From Tulasnella sp. 424 (lineage: Eukaryota > Basidiomycota > Agaricomycetes > Cantharellales > Tulasnellaceae), in assembly GCA_019633425.1 (NCBI GenBank), contig WSUB01000070.1, forward strand, positions 124,001 to 188,000: DNA of 64,000 bases, read 5' to 3'. Below are positions 12,666-24,392 of this stretch, one piece after another (position 1 is the stretch's first letter; every line of letters begins with the position of its first letter). Under the pieces are notes generated by a model, which was given only the letters and a program-made list of their open reading frames with translations, searched no databases and had not been told where the DNA came from. A program made the position numbers and the translations under genes.

Positions 12666-13925
12666 TCAGGATGACAAGAGGCGCAGAGAAAATGCGGGCA
12701 ATACTGACTTTCCGATATTAACAATATTCGAAAGCATTGAGACGTACTCGTCCATATCCAGCCTTCGACCAGGTTCAAACTGCCAGCAGGAATCGAGCAG
12801 GTGGAGGAGGTATGGAATTTCAGTCATAATGAGGCCGACCGGTACTGGTTTGATCCCTTGTGTGATATGTCCAATGATGGCATGTTGAGAGGGAAGCTCG
12901 GAATAGGGGCTAATCCCGGACGTCATCTATGGTAACTCAGTTTGCAAATTTTGCGACATGAACCAAACCGGGACCAGCCTACGTATAAGACCAAACAACC
13001 CCAAGCCCAGACATCACTCTTGAGTGTTGTACCCGGATCTGCAGAGAAGAGTTCGGGGCTCATATATACTGTTGAGCCTTTGCCGATGCTGGTTGTCGTG
13101 AAACGATTGCTTTCTGCCACAACCTGGGATATCCCGAAGTCGCAAATCACAACATGAAGGTCGTCGGTCACGAGAATGTTTTCCTGATAAAGGAGTCCAT
13201 CATTGAAACTTAGAGGTATAAAGAATGGTTTTTTTTTCGGCTGAACTTACTAGTTTGATGGCTGCGTGGCATATAGGGGATGTACGGGAGTGAAGATACA
13301 GGAGCCCCTGACCTGCTTCGAGCGCCTAGAAGGGAGCGCGTCAGTCCAAACTTGCTTTAAAGATACGGCGATGCGCTCAATCACAAGTTCCAGTCGCTTT
13401 TGAATGTCTACGTCATTATCCTCAAGATATTCCTCCACGTTCCCCTTGGACATGTAAGGCATAATGACGCACGCCGTCCTAAGGTCTGTTTTATCGACAT
13501 AAAAGCCGATGAAAGGAACGATATTTGGATGCGAGAGTGTCGACATGATGCAGACCTCCCTTGCCAGTCTCTAGAAAAGGAAGCTGTCAATCACATGCCT
13601 GAATAACTTCTGAGACTTTACCACGCACGACTGCGACGCGGGCTCGCTCTGCCTTTGAGCCATGGCTCTTCAGAATCTTCACAGCGAGAATTTTCGACGA
13701 TTCGGGGTCATCCAACGTAGCTACGCGAACCTCTCCGAAGCCTCCAATTCCTACCGTCTGGCTACGGAATTTTAGTCGGTCCCATTCAATCTCTTGGGTA
13801 GAAAGTTGGTTGAGAATGTGGGTCTAGGATGTGGGCCAAAATCAGCGAATCCGGTCGTCTGAGTAAGTAAGTTGACGAACTAAGTCAGCAAACTGAGCCT
13901 CAAAGTCTCGCGTGACGCGGGACAT
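12666..13925 (-). CDS. kinase-like protein lacking the catalytic Asp (320 aa)
   Basis: Exons, 5' to 3': 13925-13881, 13823-13629, 13570-13385, 13325-13251, 13183-12983, 12926-12666; all phase 0. Motifs: glycine loop GIGGFGEV 40-47, ATP-binding Lys64 (AVK), DFG 182-184, and SPE for APE. The catalytic loop, normally HGDLKxxN, reads HAAIKLEN (162-169), so the proton-acceptor Asp is replaced by Ala while Lys and Asn stay. The protein may bind nucleotide but should be a poor kinase. The 186 and 75 bp exons 3 and 4 follow the exon plan of the other kinases here. It is 69 bp upstream of, and on the same strand as, the other degenerate kinase gene at 11321. Confidence 0.75.
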
Positions 13926-15124
13926 GTAGACTATAAGGTTGGTTAAACGTTAAACTTGTACAAAAGAGACGGAGTGTTGCAGATGCTAGGGACGGTGGTG
14001 CAGGAGGGCATTTGATGCAGGCCAAACGCGTAGAAAAATGCAACGGGATGACTTACCTATGATTTGTATTACACTGACGTTGAGGGTCTTAAACTACGTA
14101 CGAACGCCAAAAGCTATAGTTTAGTTCCAGATCGTGATGATAGAAAATGGAACAAACTCATACATACCTTCAAGCTTCTTGGACGAGCTGTGTCCTAACG
14201 GCCGTTCGAGTGAGTGAAAACAGGATAGAGTGAAGGCAGGAGTGTGTGGGGGGCCCTTAGACGTGGATTGTTTGTTGGGGATTAGACTGTTGGACAAGTT
14301 TCCTCTTTCGCGCGGCTTGAGACGATGTTACTTTTCTACACACCGCTCGCAATGCCGCGCCACAGCGATCATTTTCGACATCAACAACAAAGAATATGTT
14401 ACTCATCAACGCTGTCTGCTGACTACCCGCTATACTAGATAGGATAAAGTCTTCTTCAAAGTCACGTGACGGGGCAAGGTCCGGCGCTCCCTGCGCTCGT
14501 CCCAGGTATGCTCGTTCTTTGGCTGAAGAAGCTTGCTTTTGCCACTCCACGAATTCCGAGCGTAGAATACCAGTGCCGCCAAAGGCATCTTGACGAATAT
14601 TATGGGTATACTCTTTGTCGGTGACTGCTGACTTCCGACCCGATAATCCTAGGGCTGACATGTTGCAACGAACCTTCCAACAAGCAGGCCTGTTCTTCAG
14701 CAGCTCCAACAACCAGTAAAACTGCGAAACCAACGAAATGATGGCCGTAGTCTTGAAAATAATTACTCCGTAAGCTCGTTGGGTGAAGGTCCACGTCGTT
14801 TGCACCCCGCTCCCGTTTGATTAGCAGTGTGGGAGGCTGATTAGCGTCACTGTGCCCTTGCTGCATCTCTCCCCTTATTTATTAGATGCCACGTGGCATG
14901 CGTATGTGGAGAGTGGTGCCCCCGAGGTACATTCTCACTCAGGCCCATTACTGGCTGATATTTAACGTACTTCCCTCCCTATCGGAAGTTGTTCTTGGCC
15001 CGCAGTATAGACTAATTGATATCATACTTTATTTTTTCCTCAATGGGCTTAGCCTAATCGAGAGTATGACGCAACATTGCCTGTAATTGAATTCCTTTAT
15101 TAGATGGCAGGAACGGCGGATGCT
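13926..15124. other. intergenic region with one doubtful ORF
   Basis: Apart from the doubtful open frame at 14257-14805 no gene is seen. The left part should hold the promoter of the minus-strand kinase-like gene ending at 13925. Confidence 0.4.
14257..14805 (-). CDS. hypothetical protein, doubtful
   Basis: An open frame of 182 codons with no recognised domain. A second minus-strand frame overlaps its 5' part (14600-14866), so a spliced gene using both is possible. There is no signal peptide and only one short hydrophobic stretch near residue 20. It could be a chance ORF; listed because the interval is otherwise empty. Confidence 0.2.
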   Translation of the reverse strand: MQTTWTFTQRAYGVIIFKTTAIISLVSQFYWLLELLKNRPACWKVRCNMSALGLSGRKSAVTDKEYTHNIRQDAFGGTGILRSEFVEWQKQASSAKERAYLGRAQGAPDLAPSRDFEEDFILSSIAGSQQTALMSNIFFVVDVENDRCGAALRAVCRKVTSSQAARKRKLVQQSNPQQTIHV

Positions 15125-16586
15125 CTACTCGTCCTTAAGGATCTTGCTTTCTGGCCTCATTGCGTAACCAGTCCAGGACTGTAAATGGTTTGTTCAGATT
15201 AGTCGCTCGGTCATGAAGAGATCCAAATACCAACCTCGTCATAAAGTGCGCTGTTAACACCCAACTCTTGAAGAGCCAGCCAAATCACCGCTGCCGTCAT
15301 ACCACTTCCACAGCTATTGATGACTTGCTTGGATTTCAATCCGTTTAACCCGTGTTTTCCGACGATTTTCTCTATTTCAGGAAGGAGAGAGTCTGGTGTA
15401 AGAAGGGTCGTGTAGGAAGATTCGGCCGAAGAAGATTGCTGGCGAGCGAGAAGGTTGGAGAATGGTAACGACCGTGACGAAGGCATGTGACCTGACGAAA
15501 GGTTTGGACGAGGTTCGGGGTCCTCGCCGGTGAACCTAAACAGGAAGCCTTAAGAAGATTGCTCTGAATGAGCGTGGGTGTTTCTTGCTTACCGTCCATT
15601 TGGTCGGGCGTCAAGAACCACAGTCGATCCATCGCCGCTCGTGGTCGCTTTTACGATTTGTTCATAGCCTGAATGCAATGCATGATGAGAGATGGAAGTA
15701 TGCAAATAATCACGTAAGCTCTCACTGCGAACAAAATCTTCTTTCAGAGCTGGGGCTGGATACTTGGCGAGCTGAGAATGTTGACACGTCCTTCGGATGA
15801 GTCGAGGCCGCATTGTGTAATCCCACTATAGTGAGTTTTCACGCTCACCTCAACAGCTTTCAAAGGACCAGATTCTGTGGGGCGTCCCTCATCGATCCAT
15901 CTGGGGAGTCCGCCGTTCAAGATCGACGCTTTTGGGTGTCCGAAAGCCTATGGGAATGAATGAATTGTCAATGGCGTCACACGGAGAACATGAGTGTCGG
16001 GAAAGTCGCGCCTTGAACATGAATAATGCACGAGGAGAGGAGAAAACTCCGTGTGTATCATATCTGAGCGGATTCATCAGTCAGCCTCACGGGAGTGAAG
16101 GGTAAAGGCTACGGAGCCAGCTTCGACTTACAAGACGACATGCGAGGCCGGCGAGATACCAATTTCCTCTATAAAATACAATGACATCAGGGCTTGATAT
16201 CGCATTAGCATCCATTGACATTTTGACTGACCGCACGCCTGAGCAAAGACCTCCCCAGTGGGCATCATGTGCTTCAGCCCGAGTGGGTGCTCGGAGGCCA
16301 CAACGTCAAGGTCCATCCTCCTCGCATTGGGGATCCGCTTTTCCAAGAATTCCTCACTGGGATTTCTAGTGACATTGGGCATGAACCATGTTACATCGAT
16401 GGGTACAGTGGTGGAGGATGGCAACGCGGCAAGTTGAGACGGTGTAATAACCAGCTCTGAGTGGCCGGATCGTAAGGGAGTCGAGGCTGACATGTTTCGG
16501 AACCCAATCCTAATTGTGAAGCCCGCCTTGAGGGGGGAAGCGTAACGGCGGAGTGCGCTGGATGGTAGGCAAAGCGGCTTGAACAT
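15125..16586 (-). CDS. TUM1: 3-mercaptopyruvate/thiosulfate sulfurtransferase (339 aa)
   Basis: Two-domain rhodanese-family enzyme moving sulfane sulfur via a cysteine persulfide; in yeast Tum1 feeds sulfur to tRNA thiolation. Exons, 5' to 3': 16586-16232, 16168-16132, 16063-16012, 15947-15849, 15771-15726, 15668-15593, 15535-15235, 15178-15125. The active-site loop is CGSGMTA with Cys297, the mercaptopyruvate sulfurtransferase type (CGSGxTA). Both rhodanese domains are complete (FSSPR, DARPNGRF, GHMP, YDESWTGYA). The first 31 residues from Met at 16586 are rich in Arg/Lys/Ser and lack acids, like a mitochondrial presequence; a second ATG at 16493 would give a shorter cytosolic form. The frame stays open upstream to 16673. 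The intron between 16012 and 15947 needs a GC donor (AAG/GCGCGA). Confidence 0.9.
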
Positions 16587-16913
16587 GGTCGAAGGCGTGT
16601 CGCAGTGCGGCGGGAAATCTTCCCAGGAAGAACCCTCGCTGAAAGGAAGACCGTGATGAAAATTCATTGGCAAAAGTCCAAAACCGCGTTGTCCGGTTAA
16701 AGAATCTACGAAACAGAACTAGCTACGACGCGTACAGTAATAGTTACCCAGAACGAAAACAGCAAAAAAAAATTCATGCAACATCAAAGCGTCAAAGCTG
16801 AAATGATATATGGGGAGGTGTCGTATGCAAGGATGGGAGTGAGTGTCCAAGACTGGTATTTAGCAGAGAATCCGAAATAATAAAGGAGAGCCAAAGGTTA
16901 ATGATCAGGGGTA

Positions 16914-19900
16914 TCATGGTCGCCATTGGGACAGTCGGTGCGATGAGGGAGCAGGCCGGCTGCCCGTACTACGACTTAATGGATTGTTATTTGATGCAGC
17001 GTGGCTCGGCACCGACCTAGCTGCTTTTGGAGGTATTCTGGAGGGGGTTGTGGGCCGAATCACGACCGTAGGTAGATCAGGAGCTGAGCTCTCGGCTTTG
17101 CGCATGAATTGAAGCGGAGTGAGCGGAGACGAAGAACCGGCCCGAGTCCGAGGGGAGGATGGGGAGGCCGTACCCCCGCGGAGAGGCGAAGGGCCGTCTC
17201 GAGAGACGAGAATAGGAGAACCACCGGGGAAATAAGCCGATGGCCCCATAGGCGACAACGACACTCTGCTCCCCCTACGGGGCTCTGGAGTTGTTGGTCC
17301 ACGTTCGGTTTGCCCAGATGTCGACGGACCAGCATTCCCTGCTGCCAAAAGAGTAGCAGAGCTAATCCACCTCTCCTCTTCTTCTCGAGGTGGACTTCCT
17401 TGAATTCCAGTGGGCATAACCCGGAACATATCATAATGTCCACGAAGGAATCTGGAGAAATATGAATGCGGTCAGTAAGACTGGCGAGCTCTAGCCATTC
17501 TTCCGACTCACTTGCTCAACTCAACCCAGCCACCGCCTACTCTCACCATCACTGTCTGGCTCCTCAAGATACGACAGAAGCAAAGCTTAGGGTCCTTGTC
17601 GCCGATCCAGTATTTGCCGCTCTGGTCCTTCCACGAAACGGGTTCGACGGTCACATTGTACTCTGGATCGAGCTCGTTGACGACCTTGGCTACAGCAACA
17701 TCGACTCGGTGTTTTTGGTTTGGAATGTATTGCTTCCGCTTCCTGGTGGACTGCTCCATAGGAGAGCGCACGGGAGTAGATCGAGAGGGTCCAGAGGTGG
17801 AATTAGCCAAGGAGCTTTTCGGAGTACGACCGAGGCTGGCAAACGCGGATCTGGTTCCGGGTATGGCAGGCGAATGGGCCTCTGCTCCAGTAGGCGTCAT
17901 CATACCACTAGGAATTCTCGGTCGTGACATACTCGTTCTTCTGGGGGTCGTTACACTGTCACCGGCAGCAGAGGCATTGCTCATCGTCCGTTGTCGAGAG
18001 GAGAACGTCGAGCCGTGGACACTGCCGTTGAAGCTCGCCGGAGGGATCCCAGCTTTGCTACTGCCAGCAATTGGACCAGATATTGACCTTGTAGACACGC
18101 GACTGGAGGACCGGCTCGGAATTGGTGTTTTGTTGATGCTAATCGAACGGGGTGCCCGACCTAACCCGATCCCAAGATGCGGGGGGTGAGATGCTGGCGT
18201 CGGACTAGAGGTAGCCCCAACGTTGCTAAGGCTGGAGGATGCTCGACTCCGACGCAGAGTGCTGTATGAAGGCTGTTTGCCTGTCGGGGTTGCGTCAGCT
18301 TCCAGGTTGAGGTCGATATACCTCTGACTCCCGGATTCGCTGGGCGTAATACTGGAGGGTGGTCGCGACGGAATGCCGTTTATCTTGTCCATGCTCATCT
18401 CCCACAGCTCACCCCACGTCTGCTGCAACCGCGTCTTCTCTGCCAAGACCCTCTCATCGTCTCCAAGACCTCGGGCAACCTCCTTCATAGCGTCAATCTG
18501 AGCTCCGGTGAAGCCGACACGGTCGGATAATTGTCCTTCGGGTGGCAAGGAAGGGTCCGATTGATGGGGGGCGGTGGTCTCAAGAGGGGCTGCTGGGTAA
18601 CTGTCCAGATGCTCTAATAGGTCACTGAGAGCATTGTCGCAGACGGTGGACGAGGAAGAGAAGGCAGCCAGTGATATGACTCTGGTCATCATCCCCTTTG
18701 AGGTCTCCATTTCAAACTGCAGCGATTTCAACTCTGCTTGCGCCGAAGGATCTTGCAGTCGAGCTGGGAGCTGTGCGAAACTGGAAACGATATCGTTGTA
18801 CTTTCCACGTAAGTCATCGGCCTCCGACTGCGTAGGTAATGGAGTGGGGGCAGGCGATTTCATGGAGAGGCCAGCTTTTGAGACCGGACGAATGATGGAT
18901 TGAAGACTGAGAGACCGGAGTCGAGTACGAAGTGAAGCGATTACGACCTTCAAGTCGAGCTCCTCCTTTGAGACAGTTCTCTTATGACCAGAAGGCGCTA
19001 CTTGGAGGCCAAAGACGTCCACTGGGAGCGAGGTGTCAGTTCAATCCAGCATAGCACGAAACCCGACCCACCTCGTTCAGAAGATACAGCGGCTGCCTCA
19101 AGCTCGGCGACCCTTGCTGCTGATTCAGCTCTTTGCCTGGCAGCATCTTCCGCAGCGGCGCGGGCAGCAGCTTCAGCCTCATGTTGGGCTTGCTCAGCAG
19201 CAAACCGAGCGTCTTCGGCTACTCTGAGAGCTGCAAACCTCTCAGCCTCCTCAGCTACCCGCCGCGATGCAGCCTCCTCCTCTGCTCTCCGCCTAGCATC
19301 CTCTGCTTCTTTGAGTTGAGCCAGCTCATCCGCAATTCTTTTGGATTCCAGCTCTGCGGCAAGACGAGCCTGGCGCTCAGCTTCCTCTCTCCTGGCGGTC
19401 TCTTCAGCGATCCGGCGCATGTCTTCCTCTGCGAGCTTTCTTTGACGTTCAATCTCTGCCTCGCGTGCAGCAGCCGCAATCGCAGCCGCTCGCTCCTTCT
19501 CCTCTTGCTCGCGTCGGAGGCGATCCTGCTCTGCTTGCTTCTGGGATACAATCTCCGCCTCCAGCCTAGCAGACTCCCTAGCCTCTGCCTCTCCTATTCG
19601 AGCTGATAAATTGATTGCCGCCGTGAGACATGCGGCGTACTCTGTCTGGGCCTGCTGGAATCGTGACTCGCGCTGAGAGCATATATCGGAATACACGGGA
19701 TTGGAAGACCCATTAATTTGTTCCCGAAGAGTTTGAGCCGAACCTTCAGCGTTCCTGAGGAGGGGCTGCGTAGCACGTTCAAGAAGCTCCGAGAGGCTTC
19801 GCGCATCCGAATGAAGCAGAGCTAGCCTTTCAGAGATGGAAGTGTCGAGACTATCTGGCGAGGGTGCGGATTCGAGGCTGTTCAAGCTGGAAAGTATGGT

Positions 19901-22900
19901 ATTGGCTCTTGAGCGCGTGTCACCAAGCGATCCTTCCACCGACCCCAAGGCCTTGTCGACAATTCCGACCTGTTGAGCGAAAGATAGCCGTTCCGCGGCA
20001 GATGTTTGAAGCTCGACGACCTGGGCTCTGGAGCGGAGTGCCCTCTCTTCCGTATCTTTTGCGACTTGAGCGCGATTCGTTACCAATGCATTGCTCGAAT
20101 CTACGGGTAGAGACAGGTCCTGGAGCCGCTTGAAAGTTCCCTGGAGACCGGAAACTCGAGGTGCTAGGCGACTGTCGAATTCGTCCAGGTGGTTCCGCGC
20201 TTCGGTTTGGATCTCGAGGAGTTTGGTGTCAGCTCCAGCATCTGGAACAGTCGATGAGCAGGTGGCGATTGTCCTATTCACGGCGACGTCGAACTCGTTC
20301 AGGCCGGTGACTACTTCCGCAGCGTCCTTGTTAACTCGATCTCCAGCTTCGACCAGTTGGAGCCTTTGCAAGAGACCGTTCCGCGCCTCGGCGAATAAGG
20401 GTTTGAGGTGAGAGGTGTTGCCTTCGATGTCTGTTGCCCGGTCCACAACTGGCGTCACAAGAGCTGCCACCGCTTCGTCGTGGAAGGACTTGGAAGATCT
20501 GACCGCAGCTTTTGCGGTGTGCAAAAGCGGGAGCTGAGATGCTATTGACTGCTCATGTTGCGATTCCAATTGGTCTAGCGTTTTGGCGATTTGGGTGAGC
20601 TTTGAGTGAGCGTCGTCCGCTTCCAAGGGGGTGATTTCAACTGCTTCTTTCTGCTTGTCGAGTGAAGCCCGCGAGTTGGTAATGTCAGTCGTGATGGCAC
20701 CAACGGCCTCTTGGAGGCGAGTCCCAAGACTAGCGCCTTCGAGGCGAGTTTGTATCCCTTCTTGAAGTTGCAGCAACTTCGGCGCCAAATCGTCCACCTT
20801 GTTGGAAATGAGAGTGAGAGCACGCTTGCGAGCGACGACTATGGACTCGTGTGCGACTGGGTCATGCGAGCCTGGAGCGGACTCCAGCGCCGAGATGGCC
20901 TGTTCGAGTTGAGAGAGACGTCGACGGAGACGGGCCGGAAGATCTCCAATGGTTTGGTCCTTGCTTTCGGTGAGCTGCTTCAGGGCAGTTTCCAGATCTT
21001 CCAGGCTGGCTGACTCCTTGGTCTGGATGAAAGCCGTTTGCAGCCGTGAAACGGATTCCTCAAGCCGACCAGCGTCGTCCCTGGCGATCTGGAGCTCTGC
21101 ATCCACTTCCTTCGCGGCGACAGCAAGCCTGACGAGGTCCAAATGACGTTCAAGCGAGTCGACTCCTCCTGCGATGGACATGCTGAAAGCATTGACGTCG
21201 GTCTTGACAGAATGGTCTAATGCCGAAGCGCTGAATGGGAGGTGGTCGAAGGCGGATGGTCGAGGAGGGTTGGATCGAGTGACAAAAGGGACCCGGCTGG
21301 CAAGGCCAGACGTGAATTGTTCGACGTGTTGCCGGATGCTTGACACGTCGTCGGAGAGGGCAGGAATTCGATCTGCAGGCGAGGTTTCTGTCGTTGTGGA
21401 CTGAAGAATGTCCTCCTTTGCACCTTGTAGTCGGCCTCTGAGATCGACAATTTGATGTTCCAGCTCGTGCGTTTCGTCTCGAACCGACTTCATAACCTCG
21501 GATTGGCGGTGAACGTCCTCCCAGAAATCTACCAGATCGCTGAAGGCGGCGATCCTGGTCTCGAGACTCTGCACTCCATGTGACAGGTGACCGGCGAGCG
21601 CCTGACCGAGAGACGGAAGAAGAGTTGTGGAAGGCGTCTTGATGCAGTCGGTGACTGTGGCAGATAACTGCGAGAGAAAGGTTTTGGCGTCTTGCGGTGA
21701 AAATGAATCCGCCGGAAGGCCGACGGTTGGGCTATCAGGCGTTAATGGAGCACCATCCCGACCACGCTCAGCCTTCCACCGTGAACGGTCCACAAGTTGC
21801 AGAACTCGTTCCCTCATGGTGCCGATCTCCTGGCCGTTACTCCGAACAGACTCTTCGATTCTGCGGGACAGACGCAACAAGTCCGCCTTTCGTTCCACCT
21901 CGAGCCGTGCTGCAACAGCTTCCTCCTTCGCTGCCTCCAATCGGCGAAGCATACCCTCCGTATCCGATCGGAAATTGTCCTCCAAATTCGCTCCCGCCAA
22001 CGTAACCAACGCTTCCCTCGTCTGCCTGATGGCATAGTCGGCCTCTTTGACGTTTGTTTCCAAGTCGGTGATCGCGGAAGGCAGGAGAGCGAAGAAAGCC
22101 GAGTGGCGGAGCGGATCGAGGGATTCGGGCGATTCGATGCTGGGAGGTAAACCATCCCCGTTGTCAGAGCCGGTTCCGTTGGTGAGCTTCTCCGTAACAC
22201 GGTTCAGGTTCGCGATGACCACCGCCATATCTGCGTTGAGTTTTCGGATCTTCTTCACTGCGTCGGCTAGCGCGTGATACTGCTTGGCAACTCCAGCTGC
22301 TTGCCTAGCGGCCTTGATGGCAGAACGGAGTTCGGTGGAAAGGATGCGAGCTAGGTCGTCATTGGTTTTTTTCTGGTCGGGGTAGCGAGGGTTTGTGGGT
22401 CGAGGGAAGGAGCGAGACGTGATTGGATCGCTGATTTGTGACAGACGAGTGTTCAACGCTTGCGTCCGGGAGACGAACTCTTCATCGAGTCGCGGGCGGG
22501 GTTGGGTTACTAATGCTGTTTCGATGTCCTGCTGCAGTATACGGCCGGCGGATTGATCTTTTTTGAACTCTCCATAAAGTTCGTCAGCCCTAAGTTAAAA
22601 AGCGAAATTAGCGTTTAGACTCGTCGAACCTTGGAACAACATACTCACTTCTTCCATTGCATGACTAGGCTCATCGGAAATTTAGATACAAGATCGAGCT
22701 CCTTAGTCTGATCTTCCAGCCGATCTTGCTCGTCCAGGAGTTGATCTGGCACAGTCCGTCGTTCGATCATCTTGTCAAGAAGCTGGCCTGAAGGGGTGAT
22801 CCATGTGTTGTGGAAGGCCAAAACACGACTTGCATACGCAGCAGCTTCCTTCGACAACGCCTCGGAGTGCGAAAAGCGTGCACCCCGCGCCAAGGAGAGG

Positions 22901-23651
22901 AATTTGGATGTCGGAGATCGCGCCAAGGCCGGCGGGGCTTCTTCACTCTTAGCTGCTGCGGCATCGCCAAGCTCATCGTAAACGGCGGCAGACCAGCGCG
23001 CGCGAGTTTTGACGAAACGGTCGATGTCGTCCAAAATAGCTCTCCGTTCCCGCCAGGCACCCACCCGCAGATCCTCCCATCTCAACCGCATGTCCATTTG
23101 CTCGATCATGTCGCGTCGAACGCGTAGGAGGTGCATGAGCTTGTCGAGAGCGAATAAGGTTTGAAGCGTGAGCTCAATCAGGTCGGTGTCTTCGGGTGAG
23201 AGGTTCTGCTCAGATTTGGCTACACCGGGTTCCATTTTCAGCGCGGCACGTCATACGTGACAAGAGTACAACTAGAGCTCACCCTTTGCCATTTTCTTGA
23301 GCCTAATCATATCTCCCTTGTCGAACTGTTCCGTTTCGGCTTCTATCTTCTCATGCTCTGCCATCCATGCCGCGACCTCTTGCCGCGTGGGCAGACCGGG
23401 CACCGGCTCTCCACTGTTGGTTTGAAGAATGTGCTCGACGCCGTAGAATACATCGATGGGCGGCATGCCCTCCAGTAGCTACGACCATAAGCGCGTAAAT
23501 GGAACCGGCTTGAAGTGATAATACGTAAAGTAGTCCAAACCTTGATTTTTTCCAGGATCCATGCTTTGCGTTCAACGAACGCGGTGACTTCAATCCTATC
23601 CTCAACATTGAGAGTCTCGTCTCCTCTAGGCTTCGGCTCGGTTGAATCCAT
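16914..23651 (-). CDS. large coiled-coil protein with GAS2/GAR microtubule-binding domain (2147 aa)
   Basis: Six exons, 5' to 3': 23651-23541, 23478-23283, 23219-22649, 22589-19072, 19021-17512, 17451-16914; 6444 nt in one frame with GT-AG introns. Residues about 60-1250 are helical and heptad-like, resembling spectrin-type repeats. About 1270-1460 is a very charged Ala/Glu/Arg coiled coil. The GAS2-related domain lies near 1903-1975 (context NVTVEPVSWKDQSG, then KYWIGDKD, LCFCRILR, GGGWVEL, FLRGHYD). Ser/Pro/Arg-rich low-complexity segments, likely phosphorylated, surround it. Known GAR domains bind microtubules, so this is probably a cytoskeletal linker similar in plan to spectraplakins; the cellular role is inference. 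The start is the ATG of the first coding exon. Confidence 0.88.
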
Positions 23652-24392
23652 GTAGAATTAGGGAAGTGACACTAGGTAGTTGGTACTCTTCGGTGTATAT
23701 CGTCTTGTGGGGTACAACTTAAGGTTGAGTGGTGATGGAGTGCTTGGTTTAGACGGTGGCTATGAGTCGATTAAATGCATTCCCAGCAATGGAGGGGTAG
23801 GAGGGAGGGAGAAGGGAAGGAAGGTGAGGTGTCCGAGTCCTAGACTACCGGTAAGAATCTGGGAGAGCCTCGTGTATGGAGGGGTGCTGTGCGGGTATCT
23901 CGCGGTTCAGACCACGACGTCAAAACTTTCCCAGGACGGAGACCTTGCTCCCCCCTCTCGGAGACAAAGGGTTGGTTCCTCCAGCCACGCGAACACCACG
24001 TATTCTTGGCCCTGTACATTTAGTCATCTCTCATTTCAGGTCCCCTAAGTATTTGCTGCTACTCCGATGCGTGTTCAACTGTTCCAACGTCAGGCCACCG
24101 TGAAATTGCCGTTAAGTCCGAGTCCCAAGTACAATTATAACCGAGTTCGAGGCCTCCATTCGGCGCACGCTACGCAGACTGCGTTCTATAATGTACAGCA
24201 TAGATAGCAAAATCTTGCACCGACGGGCTTTATGGAGCGCTCACTGTACTAACCGTGAGAGGCAGAGTTGCACGGCTTGACGTCAACTTAGCCGCCTTCT
24301 GTCACCATCCGCGTTGCAAGGTGCGTTACCCAAGTCCGAATTCCCCAGTCCATGTCTAATCTTGGAGATTTCTGATAGCCAGCCGAAAGATC
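23652..24392. other. divergent intergenic region
   Basis: Lies between the start of the minus-strand GAR protein gene and the start of the plus-strand F-box gene and so should contain both promoters. No gene or clear regulatory motif seen. Confidence 0.5.

Noticed and set aside
17512..18189. 225-codon plus-strand ORF
   Set aside because: Lies antisense to the Ser/Pro-rich exon of the GAR protein; a shadow of the biased codon composition there.
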